In this document: positions 7,987 to 15,186 of the stretch, in pieces
Position numbering within the stretch: position 1 is the first letter of the stretch
Layout of the letters: every line of letters starts with the position of its first letter
DNA from: Clostridia bacterium
GTDB lineage: Bacteria > Bacillota > Clostridia > Oscillospirales > Acutalibacteraceae
Direction of reading: 5' to 3'
Assembly (NCBI GenBank): GCA_017416345.1
Contig: JAFQCR010000028.1
Location: 1-64,000, forward strand
Length of the DNA: 64,000 nucleotides
The notes under the pieces: generated by a model
Database searches by the model: none
Told to the model about the DNA's origin: nothing
What the model saw: only the letters and a program-made list of their open reading frames with translations
Translations under genes and position numbers: made by a program

Positions 7987-8736
7987 TTTTTAATTTTAAC
8001 AAAAAAGCATCTTTTGATGATAGGGTGCGGTGTGCTGGCGGTTTTGATCGGTGCTGTCGTGTCGGTCAGCGCATTTGCCAAGGGTGAACGGCTGTTGCCG
8101 ATATATTGCGTTCAAACGGCCGAGAAAAAGGTTGCTCTGACCTTTGATGCGGCCTGGGGTGCCGATGACACCGACACTCTTATAAGCGTGCTCAAAAAGT
8201 ACAACGCCACGGCCACATTTTTCGTGGTGGGGGAGTGGGTGGATAAGTACCCCGACGAGGTCAAAAAGCTATCGGACGCAGGCTTTGATGTGATGAACCA
8301 TTCGGCCACACACCCGTATATGACTAATTTAAGCGTGGACAAAATGAAGGAACAGTTGAAGGCCTGCAACGATAAAATTGCCGCCATCACGGGCAAGGCA
8401 CCTACGCTGTTCCGTCCACCCTACGGCGACTACGACAACAAGGTCATCAGCACGGTCGAAAGCGTAGGAATGAAGACCATCCAATGGGACGTTGACAGCC
8501 TTGATTGGAAGGACACGGCCACGGTCGACAGCATCGTTACAAGGGTCACGGGCAAGGTCAAACCGGGCAGTATCGTGCTGTTCCACAACGATGCCGACCA
8601 CACACCCGAAGCGTTGCCCATCATCCTCGAAAAGCTGACCGCCGACGGCTATACCTTCGTCAAGGCCGCTGACCTTATTTACTACGATAACTACGAGATC
8701 CTCCACGACGGAACACAAAAGAAAAAAGACGGCTGA
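7981..8736 (+). CDS. pdaB: Polysaccharide deacetylase, PdaB-type sporulation protein
   Basis: A 251-residue NodB-homology (CE4) deacetylase with an N-terminal membrane anchor or signal (about residues 12-32). Motifs run in order: LTFDAAWG near residue 53, NHSATH (metal-binding histidines) near residue 103, RPPYGDYD near residue 140 and a VLFHND segment near residue 200. The TFDxxWG form with no second Asp is typical of the PdaB group, which acts in cortex maintenance of late spores. In B. subtilis PdaB is needed for spore stability. The last codons (KKKDG-stop) are written by the left arm of the terminator. The 54-bp leader holds a striking hairpin and a sporulation-type promoter. Confidence 0.82.
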   Translation: MRFLILTKKHLLMIGCGVLAVLIGAVVSVSAFAKGERLLPIYCVQTAEKKVALTFDAAWGADDTDTLISVLKKYNATATFFVVGEWVDKYPDEVKKLSDAGFDVMNHSATHPYMTNLSVDKMKEQLKACNDKIAAITGKAPTLFRPPYGDYDNKVISTVESVGMKTIQWDVDSLDWKDTATVDSIVTRVTGKVKPGSIVLFHNDADHTPEALPIILEKLTADGYTFVKAADLIYYDNYEILHDGTQKKKDG

Positions 8737-8750
8737 CGCCGTCTTTTTTC
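8721..8750 (+). terminator. Terminator of pdaB, overlapping its stop codon
   Basis: A 13-bp perfect stem (8721-8733 with 8738-8750) with a 4-nt loop and a T run. The left arm encodes the last residues of PdaB. Confidence 0.85.
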
Positions 8751-8819
8751 AGGTAATAAGTAAGAAGTAATAGTGAAGAGGTAAGGTGTGCCTGCGGCAC
8801 GGAATAAATAGAAAGATAT

Positions 8820-8869
8820 CGTAGGGGCGAACTGTGTTCGCCTGCGGGCGTTCGCAGAACGCCCCTACG
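8820..8869. repeat. Type I palindromic repeat
   Basis: CGTAGGGGCG to CGCCCCTACG with two internal hairpins, as at 1275 and 2515. A half copy follows at 8891-8918 (TGTAGGGGCGATT with AATCGCCC). Confidence 0.85.
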
Positions 8870-8950
8870 GCAAACGAAAACCAAGGTCATTGTAGGGGCG
8901 ATTCACGAATCGCCCATCAACCGGTATAAAGCGACAGAACAAAAAGTTTC

Positions 8951-9095
8951 CTCGAGGGAGTCTTTTCGGTTTTTCAGAACCTTCCTCTGACGAGGAAGGT
9001 GGATTGCCGAAGGCAAGACGGAAAGAGAGACGGGCGAACACATAGGTTCGCCCCTACAAAAATTTTTGCCACCTCCCTTTAGGCAAGGGAGGCAA
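8951..9095. repeat. Composite repeat island (types I and III)
   Basis: This holds CTTCCTC/GAGGAAGG arms, a GGATTGCCGAAGGCAAGACGG block, a half type I copy (GGGCGAACACATAGGTTCGCCC) and a CCTCCCTTTAGGCAAGGGAGG hairpin. The whole gap 8737-9242 consists of such pieces and terminators; no gene is seen. Confidence 0.7.
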
Positions 9096-9096
9096 C

Positions 9097-9125
9097 AAAA
9101 AAGACAGCTGACGCCGTCTTTTTTT
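9097..9125 (+). terminator. Second copy of the pdaB-type terminator
   Basis: AAAAAAGACAGC and GCCGTCTTTTTT form a stem nearly identical to 8721-8750, followed by a long T run. The repeat island appears to lie between two terminator copies. Confidence 0.65.
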
Positions 9126-9194
9126 ATTTTTTATTCCGTGCCGCAGGCACACCTAAATTATTAATTATTCATCATTCATCATTCATTATTCACT

Positions 9195-9226
9195 AAAACC
9201 GCAGGGCTTGGTCCTGCGGTTTTTTG
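9195..9226. terminator. Bidirectional terminator next to the glycosyltransferase gene
   Basis: AAAACCGCAGG and CCTGCGGTTTT form an 11-bp stem with a 7-nt loop and T runs on both strands. It ends the minus-strand glycosyltransferase gene (stop at 9243). Confidence 0.8.
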
Positions 9227-9242
9227 TAAAAATATTATGAGG

Positions 9243-10193
9243 TTATTTATCCTCATCCATTGTATTCTTTTCAATGATATACCTCGGGCGGTGCTTAGTC
9301 TCGAGGTAGATTTTGCCGATGTATTTTCCGATAACACCGATGGCCGAAAGCTGAATACCGCCCAACGTCCAGATGGATGCCATAAGGCTGGTCCAGCCTG
9401 CGGTGGTGTGTCCAAGAAAATGCTGAATGAGTGCGTAAATAAGTATTCCCACGCCAACGGCACACAGCAATATGCCAAGTCGGATGATAAGATCGATGGG
9501 GCGGATGCTCAACGAGGTTATGCCCTCAAAGGCAAACGACAGCATTTTTCTGAAGGGGTATTTGCTTTTGCCTGCAAAGCGCTTACTGCGCTCGTAATAA
9601 ACCGTGTCCGACTTAAAGCCGATAAGCGGCACCATTCCTCGCAAAAAGAGGTTGACCTCGGAAAATTCGGCCAGAGCATCCAGCGCACGTCGGCTCATAA
9701 GACGGAAATCGGCGTGGTTGTACACCGTTTCGGCGCCCATCCATTTCATCACCTTATAAAAGCTCTGCGCCGTCCAACGCTTGAAGCAGGAATCCTTCCT
9801 TCGGCCGGAGCGAACGCCGTAAACTATGTCGTTACCGTCACAATAGCTTTCGATCATTTTGTCGATTGCGTTGATGTCGTCCTGCAGGTCGGCATCCATT
9901 GAGATGACGGCGTCAAACTTGTCCTTCACCGTCAAAAGGCCTGCAAGCAGAGCGTTCTGATGACCACGGTTGCGGCTTAATTTCAGCCCCTCAAAATACA
10001 CATTTTCCTTTGAAAGACGGGAAATTATGGCCCAGGTCCGGTCCTTTGAGCCGTCATCCACAAAAACGATACGGCTGTCGCTTGATATCTTGCCGTCAAA
10101 TATCAGTTTATCATATTTTTCGGAAAGTCTTGCCGCAGTTTCGAGCAGGACCTCCTCCTCGTTATAGCAGGGGATAACCATGCAAAGCTTCAT
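9243..10193 (-). CDS. Family 2 glycosyltransferase with two C-terminal membrane helices
   Basis: A 316-residue GT2 protein of the DPM/GtrB type. The N-terminal GT-A domain opens MKLCMVIPCYNEEEVL, has VFVDDGSKDRT near residue 45 and the catalytic/metal motif MDADLQDD near residue 100. Two hydrophobic helices lie at about 235-257 and 268-292, followed by a short basic tail. Relatives move a sugar from a nucleotide to undecaprenyl phosphate for cell-envelope glycans. The gene has its own strong promoter carrying a palindrome and stands alone between a repeat island and an AraC gene, so the acceptor pathway is not shown here. Confidence 0.87.
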   Translation of the reverse strand: MKLCMVIPCYNEEEVLLETAARLSEKYDKLIFDGKISSDSRIVFVDDGSKDRTWAIISRLSKENVYFEGLKLSRNRGHQNALLAGLLTVKDKFDAVISMDADLQDDINAIDKMIESYCDGNDIVYGVRSGRRKDSCFKRWTAQSFYKVMKWMGAETVYNHADFRLMSRRALDALAEFSEVNLFLRGMVPLIGFKSDTVYYERSKRFAGKSKYPFRKMLSFAFEGITSLSIRPIDLIIRLGILLCAVGVGILIYALIQHFLGHTTAGWTSLMASIWTLGGIQLSAIGVIGKYIGKIYLETKHRPRYIIEKNTMDEDK

Positions 10194-10230
10194 AAAACAA
10201 TTTCCTTTTAATAAAAGTTATTCTCATATA

Positions 10231-10259
10231 AGTATATTTTCCGATATCGGATTTGTCAA
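10231..10259 (-). promoter_or_regulatory. Promoter with palindromic operator for the glycosyltransferase gene
   Basis: On the minus strand TTGACA (10254-10259) and TATACT (10231-10236) are 17 bp apart. The spacer contains the perfect 12-bp palindrome TCCGATATCGGA (10240-10251), a good candidate repressor site. Confidence 0.75.
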
Positions 10260-10271
10260 GGGAGAACGATG

Positions 10272-11063
10272 CTATTCACCCTTATATCTTTTTCTGAAAT
10301 CGGTGGGTGACACGCCGATCCGTGCCTTAAAGGTGCGGCTGAAATTACTGTTATCGGAAAAACCGCACTTTTCAACTATAAGGCCGATGTCCATGTCGGT
10401 TTCGGCAAGCAGCTGTTTGGCACGTGCAATGCGGCAGGACATAAGATGCCCCATGACCGAAACGCCCGTTACCTCACGGAAGCGGTGGGAAAGCGAAGAT
10501 GCGCTGATGCTGTATTGCTTCGCAAGAGCATTTAAGGAAAACGGCTCACCGCAGTTTTCTTCAAACCGCCTTTTGATATCTGTGACGGTTTCGTCGGTCA
10601 CGGTGCCGAGATCAAGCGGTGTGCATCGGCAGACCGTGATAAGCAGTTGCTTTACGGCAAGCTGCTCCATCTCTTCGGCCAGACTTTCAAGGCTTTGATG
10701 CTCACGCAATATCCGCTTGAAGGCATCAACCGCTTCGTGCATCGCTTTGGACACATTTACAATATTGCAAAAGCCTTCGGGACGGTCGGTCAAAAGGGAA
10801 TATACGGGGCTGCTTTTGTTGATGACGGTGGGGTCGATGTGCAAAACGTATCGCTCATATTCTGCCGATCTTATTGTGACCGAGTGGTTTTCGTAACGGC
10901 TGAAAATCATAATATCGCCGCCTTTTGCGGTCAAGGCTTTACCGTTTACCTGAAGCTCGGCTTCGCCCTTTAGTATCAGAATTATCTGGTGGCAATCGTG
11001 AAAATGCGGCTTTTTCAAAAGCGTATCGTCGGCATAATAAACCTTTTGGACAATGCTTTGCAT
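10272..11063 (-). CDS. AraC-family transcriptional regulator
   Basis: A 263-residue regulator. The N-terminal cupin domain begins with KPHFHDCHQIILIL near residue 20 and AKGGDIMIFSRYENHSV. The C-terminal AraC domain (about 165-263) has FSLNALAKQYSISASSLSHRF, then IGLIVEKCGFSDNSNFSRTF and SPTDFRKRY. I chose the ATG at 11063, 7 nt after GGAGG-like AAGGAG; a TTG one codon earlier is possible. It is divergent from the flavin-enzyme operon starting at 11411 and is its probable activator. Confidence 0.88.
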   Translation of the reverse strand: MQSIVQKVYYADDTLLKKPHFHDCHQIILILKGEAELQVNGKALTAKGGDIMIFSRYENHSVTIRSAEYERYVLHIDPTVINKSSPVYSLLTDRPEGFCNIVNVSKAMHEAVDAFKRILREHQSLESLAEEMEQLAVKQLLITVCRCTPLDLGTVTDETVTDIKRRFEENCGEPFSLNALAKQYSISASSLSHRFREVTGVSVMGHLMSCRIARAKQLLAETDMDIGLIVEKCGFSDNSNFSRTFKARIGVSPTDFRKRYKGE

Positions 11064-11177
11064 CAAAACACTCCTTCCTTAACAATATTATATCAAAGTT
11101 TTTAAAATTTGCAAGATTTACATAATTAAAAGCAGAATTTATATAGCATATTTCGGCCGCTTATATTAAAATGTATC

Positions 11178-11183
11178 TATAAT
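11178..11183 (+). promoter_or_regulatory. Possible -10 box of the flavin-enzyme operon
   Basis: TATAAT sits just before the hairpin clusters. No fitting -35 is seen, which would suit an AraC-activated promoter. If used, the whole of unit B and most of unit A would be transcribed as leader RNA. Confidence 0.35.
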
Positions 11184-11383
11184 GATTGTAGAACGTGGAA
11201 ACGCATTGCGTTCCACAAAAGCTGATATATCAGCTTTTAAACAATCAAATTTATTGAAATTTGATTGTTTTTTCTACATCATTGCAATGGTTGTTGTCAA
11301 ATTTTCTTTGAAAATTTGCTACCAAATCGAAGATTTGGTGTTGAAATAGTATTTTAGTACTATTTCAATGTTCAACCACCATT
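11181..11383 (+). other. Two consecutive cloverleaf-like hairpin clusters in the operon leader
   Basis: Unit A: an outer stem 11181-11193 with 11272-11283 (one bulge) encloses three hairpins, 11195-11216, the perfect palindrome 11217-11238, and 11239-11270 with a perfect 14-bp stem. Unit B: an outer stem 11286-11296 with 11373-11383 (one mismatch) encloses three perfect hairpins, 11298-11318 (9 bp), 11321-11339 (8 bp) and 11341-11368 (11 bp). The units share no obvious sequence but have the same architecture. The SD of the next gene (AAAAGGAG) starts 10 nt after unit B. It is not one of the known riboswitch classes I can recognise. It may be a structured leader RNA or a miniature mobile element. 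Confidence 0.75.
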
Positions 11384-11410
11384 ATAAGGTGCAAAAGGAG
11401 ACGTGCAACA

Positions 11411-12730
11411 ATGCCAAGGGTGTATACCTCTTTTGATGAATTTAACAGCCAAAACACCGAGCTTCAGACGAATCTTCCGTTTTCGGAGGATGTGTCGGTG
11501 CTGGGAACTCCGTTTGAAATAGGCGGCAAAATCATACCCAATCGCCTTGTTTGTCAGGCTATGGAGGGCTGTGACGGCACGGCTGACGGTCGCCCCGATA
11601 CCCTCACCAAGCGTCGCTACGACCGATTTGCCAAGGGCGGAGCGGGTCTTATCTGGTTTGAGGCTACCGCCGTGATGCGAGAGGCAAGAGCCAATCCCCG
11701 TCAGCTTTTTATAAACGAAAACAACCTTGACGATTTCAAGCGCGAGGTCGAAAGCATCAAGGAAACTGCGCTCAAAGTCAACGGTTACGAGCCGATGATC
11801 GTTATGCAGGCCACCCATTCGGGAAGGTATTCAAAGCCCAACGGCACCCCTCAACCGCTTATAGCTTATAACAACCCTATTTTTGAAAAGGACTGCCCCA
11901 TATCACCCGACCGCATCGTGACCGATGAATACCTTGACCGTGTGGGCGAGGCGCTGGTAAAGGGCGCAATGCTGGCCGAAAAGGCAGGCTTTGACGGTGT
12001 GGATATAAAATGCTGTCACCGATACTTAAATTCCGAGCTGCTTTCGGCATTTGACCGTGACGGACGCTACGGCGGCAGTTTGGAAAATCGCACAAGATTG
12101 CTTCGTGAAAGCGTTTTGGGTGCAGTTCAAAGCTGTTCAAAGGACTTTTTGGTGTCATCCCGACTTAACGTTTACGACGGTTTCAAGCATCCTTACGGCT
12201 TTGGCGTGAAAAAGGACGGCAGTCTTGAGCTCGACCTTTCAGAACCCGATTGGCTGATAAAGGAGCTTTATAAATACGGTGTCCGATTGCTCAATATCAC
12301 TATGGGTAACCCCTATTTCAACCCCCACGTCAACCGTCCGTATGCACAAGGCGGTTACGAGGCTCCCGAACATCCCTTGACGGGTGTTGCACGTGTGCTT
12401 AACGGCACGGCCGAGCTTAAAGAAAAGAACCCTCAAATGGCAATTATCTGCTCGGCGGTATCCTTTTTGGGAACAGCGGCACCAAACGTTGTTGCGGCAT
12501 TTATCAAGGAAAATAAATTCGATCTTGCAGGCTTTGGCCGAACGGTTTTTGCTTATCCCGATTTTGCCAAGGATGTTTTGACAAAGGGCAGCATGGATAA
12601 AAATAAAATTTGTATCTGCTGTTCAAAATGCACCGAGATTATGCGAAAGCCCGGCGGCACACCCGGATGTGTTATCCGAGATAAAGAGGTTTATCTGCCT
12701 ATATATAAGGAATTGTGTGGAGGGAAATAA
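11411..12730 (+). CDS. Old Yellow Enzyme family NADH:flavin oxidoreductase
   Basis: A 439-residue FMN-dependent TIM-barrel reductase. It has the OYE opening (PFEIGGKIIPNRLVCQAMEG), the substrate/FMN motif ATHSGRY near residue 138, the YGGSLENRTR signature near residue 220 and CSAVSFLG near residue 355. A C-terminal cysteine cluster (ICICCSKCTEIM and GTPGC, about 400-425) resembles the 4Fe-4S site of 2,4-dienoyl-CoA and 2-enoate reductases. It would reduce an activated C=C bond using NAD(P)H. AAAAGGAG lies 10 nt upstream. It is the first gene of a six-gene operon. It lacks the second, NAD-binding domain of the long OYE enzymes; the flavoprotein at 13463 may partner it. Confidence 0.85.
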   Translation: MPRVYTSFDEFNSQNTELQTNLPFSEDVSVLGTPFEIGGKIIPNRLVCQAMEGCDGTADGRPDTLTKRRYDRFAKGGAGLIWFEATAVMREARANPRQLFINENNLDDFKREVESIKETALKVNGYEPMIVMQATHSGRYSKPNGTPQPLIAYNNPIFEKDCPISPDRIVTDEYLDRVGEALVKGAMLAEKAGFDGVDIKCCHRYLNSELLSAFDRDGRYGGSLENRTRLLRESVLGAVQSCSKDFLVSSRLNVYDGFKHPYGFGVKKDGSLELDLSEPDWLIKELYKYGVRLLNITMGNPYFNPHVNRPYAQGGYEAPEHPLTGVARVLNGTAELKEKNPQMAIICSAVSFLGTAAPNVVAAFIKENKFDLAGFGRTVFAYPDFAKDVLTKGSMDKNKICICCSKCTEIMRKPGGTPGCVIRDKEVYLPIYKELCGGK

Positions 12731-12731
12731 A

Positions 12732-13463
12732 ATGAAAACTGCATTGGTTACAGGTGTTGCAGGCGGTATTGGATTTGCCACCGCCGAAAAACTTTTGCAA
12801 GAGGGCATTGCCGTTGTCGGTATGGACATTGCACCTAAAATGCCCCAAAGCTTAGAGGGTGAGTTCACCTATGTTCAGGGTGACCTGAGCAAGAGTGCCG
12901 ACCGTGAGCATTACATAAACACCGCAATGAAAAAGTACGGCCGGATCGACATTCTGGTCAATGTCGCAGGCGTGGCTCCCAAGGTGCGCAACGACATTTT
13001 GGAAATGACCGAAGAATCTTATGATTTTGTTATGAACATCAACACCAAGGGCACGTTGTTCCTCACTCAGGCGGTCGCCAATATAATGAAGAATGATAAC
13101 CCTTCAAATAAGGCAATAGTCAACATTTCCTCAATGTCGGCCTACACCAGCAGTACCTCTCGTGGTGAATACTGTATTTCCAAGGCAGGAGTTTCGATGG
13201 TGACCAAGCTTTTTGCCGACCGACTTGCGGAGTACGGTATAATGGTAAACGAGATACGCCCCGGCATTATTGCCACGGGTATGACCGAAAAGGTAAAGGC
13301 AAAATATGATGCTTTGATCGACGGCGGTCTGCTCCCCATCAAGCGCTGGGGTCAGCCCGAGGACATCGCCAACGCCGTATGGACGCTTTGCAATGGTTCT
13401 TTGCCTTATGTCACAGGTCAATCCATTGATGTTGACGGCGGCTTCCACATAAGGAGATTATAA
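12732..13463 (+). CDS. Short-chain dehydrogenase/reductase
   Basis: A 243-residue classical SDR. It has the cofactor motif TGVAGGIG near residue 7, NVAG near residue 78, and the catalytic Ser and YCISK (Tyr-x3-Lys) near residues 136-153. The C-terminus VTGQSIDVDGGF is typical of the 3-oxoacyl-ACP-reductase-like SDR group that acts on sugar acids and alcohols. GGAGG lies 8 nt before the ATG. The in-frame codons upstream lie inside the previous gene. The stop overlaps the next ATG (TAATG), so translation is coupled. It probably performs an NAD(P)-linked hydroxyl/ketone step in the operon pathway. Confidence 0.88.
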   Translation: MKTALVTGVAGGIGFATAEKLLQEGIAVVGMDIAPKMPQSLEGEFTYVQGDLSKSADREHYINTAMKKYGRIDILVNVAGVAPKVRNDILEMTEESYDFVMNINTKGTLFLTQAVANIMKNDNPSNKAIVNISSMSAYTSSTSRGEYCISKAGVSMVTKLFADRLAEYGIMVNEIRPGIIATGMTEKVKAKYDALIDGGLLPIKRWGQPEDIANAVWTLCNGSLPYVTGQSIDVDGGFHIRRL

Positions 13464-15178
13464 TGAAAACATACACATACGACTGTATTGTTATCGGCAC
13501 GGGTGCGGCAGGCTATAACGCCGCCTGCCGTTTGAAAGAGCTTGGCGTGGATGTCGCCATTGTTACCGAAGGGGTCAACTGCGGCACCTCCAGAAATACA
13601 GGCTCGGATAAGCAGACCTATTATAAGCTGGGCCTTTCGGGTGACAGCCCCGATTCGGTGCGCAAAATGGCCGGGAATCTGTTTGACGGCGGGTGTGTTG
13701 ACGGTGACAATGCGCTTTGTGAAGCGGATTTATCGGCACGGTGCTTTTTGAATCTGTGCGAGCTCGGCGTGCCGTTTCCTCATAACCGCTACGGTGAATA
13801 TATCGGCTATAAAACCGACCACGACCCATATGAAAGAGCAACCTCGGCAGGACCTTTGACCTCAAAATTTATGACCGAGGCCTTGGAAAGCAAAGCCCAA
13901 GCTCTTAATATCAAGATCTTTGACGGATACACCGCCGTAAAGCTTTTAAAACACAATGACAAGATATGTGGACTGCTTTGCCAAAGCCAAGGCGAAACGG
14001 TAGCTTTCCGTTGCCGTGATATAATTATGGCAACGGGCGGTCCTGCAGGTATTTATGCCGACAGCGTTTACCCCGAATGTCACCACGGCTCTACGGGTCT
14101 TGCCATTGACGCAGGCGCAAAGCTGCAAAATCTTGCCCTTTGGCAGTACGGACTCGCATCCACCAAGCCTCGCTGGAACGTGTCAGGCACCTATATGCAG
14201 GTGTTGCCAAGGTTTGTTTCGGTGGATAAAAACGGCACAGAGTACGATTTTTTGTGGGATTATTTTGACGACAAATACCACGGACTGTCACTCGTGTTTT
14301 TGAAGGGTTATCAATGGCCGTTTGACCCCAAAAAAGCCGAAAAGGGCTCATCGCAGATCGATATGCTGGTCTACCGTGAGTGCGTTGAAAAGGGCAGAAG
14401 GGTCTATCTCGATTTTACAAAAAATCCCTTCCCGATCGACTTCAATAAACTCTCGAATGAGGCATTTGAATATTTGAACAAAGCAGGGGCAACCTTTGGC
14501 ACACCAATTGAGCGCCTCAAAAAAATGAACGCACCTGCCATTGAGCTTTATAAATCAAAAGGAGTTGACCTTTGCACCGAATACCTGCCCATTGCCCTTT
14601 GTGCACAGCACAACAACGGCGGGATTGCGGTCGATATGTGGTGGCAGACCTCAATAAAGGGTCTGTTTGCGGCGGGCGAGTGCGCAGGCACCCACGGTAT
14701 TGCCCGACCGGGCGGCTCGGCACTCAATGCCGGTCAGGTCGGTTCTTTAAGGGCGGCACAGTATATTTCCGAGCATCCCAATGAGCTTGTTGATGAAAAG
14801 ATTTTTTCAGAGCTTTTGGACAAGGTTGAGATAACATTTTCAGACGGTGCCGACGAGCGCATAAGCTCAGCACAGCGACGTATGAGTGACAATGCGGCCG
14901 CCGTGCGTGACCTTGAAAAAATCAAGTCGACCCTTAAAATAACCTTGGACGAACTTAAAATGGCCACCGATCTTCGTTTAAGAGAAGTGCTTTTAACTCA
15001 GGGTGCGGTGCTGACCGCAATGGCCGATCCTAACACCGACCCCAAAAAGGTGCAGGAGGTCACTTTTACCGAAAACGGATTTGAAGTGACCGAAAGATCT
15101 GTCCGTCCCATTCCTTCGGACGATGCGTTTTTTGAAAACGTTTGGCGTACTTTCAGAGAAAATAAAAATATTTTTTAG
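13463..15178 (+). CDS. Fumarate-reductase/L-aspartate-oxidase-like FAD-dependent oxidoreductase
   Basis: A 571-residue soluble flavoprotein. The FAD dinucleotide motif is VIGTGAAGYNAA near residue 11, an ATGG motif precedes GPAGIYAD near residue 195, and the FAD-closing motif GLFAAGECAGTHGIARPGG is near residue 405. A helical C-terminal domain follows. The fold is that of fumarate reductase flavoprotein, aspartate oxidase and adenylylsulfate reductase A. No membrane or cytochrome subunit gene accompanies it, so electrons may pass to or from the OYE-type enzyme of the same operon. This is inference. Start overlaps the SDR stop by one base. Confidence 0.83.
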   Translation: MKTYTYDCIVIGTGAAGYNAACRLKELGVDVAIVTEGVNCGTSRNTGSDKQTYYKLGLSGDSPDSVRKMAGNLFDGGCVDGDNALCEADLSARCFLNLCELGVPFPHNRYGEYIGYKTDHDPYERATSAGPLTSKFMTEALESKAQALNIKIFDGYTAVKLLKHNDKICGLLCQSQGETVAFRCRDIIMATGGPAGIYADSVYPECHHGSTGLAIDAGAKLQNLALWQYGLASTKPRWNVSGTYMQVLPRFVSVDKNGTEYDFLWDYFDDKYHGLSLVFLKGYQWPFDPKKAEKGSSQIDMLVYRECVEKGRRVYLDFTKNPFPIDFNKLSNEAFEYLNKAGATFGTPIERLKKMNAPAIELYKSKGVDLCTEYLPIALCAQHNNGGIAVDMWWQTSIKGLFAAGECAGTHGIARPGGSALNAGQVGSLRAAQYISEHPNELVDEKIFSELLDKVEITFSDGADERISSAQRRMSDNAAAVRDLEKIKSTLKITLDELKMATDLRLREVLLTQGAVLTAMADPNTDPKKVQEVTFTENGFEVTERSVRPIPSDDAFFENVWRTFRENKNIF

Positions 15179-15186
15179 GTGATTCA

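Noticed and set aside
1275-9095. Possible CRISPR array from the recurring palindromes
   Set aside because: The repeats are few, scattered between genes, imperfect and not separated by unique spacers of constant length; no cas gene is present.
11181-11383. Known riboswitch or T-box in the leader
   Set aside because: None of the conserved segments of common riboswitch classes or of T-boxes could be found; the region is only a chain of A+T-rich hairpins.
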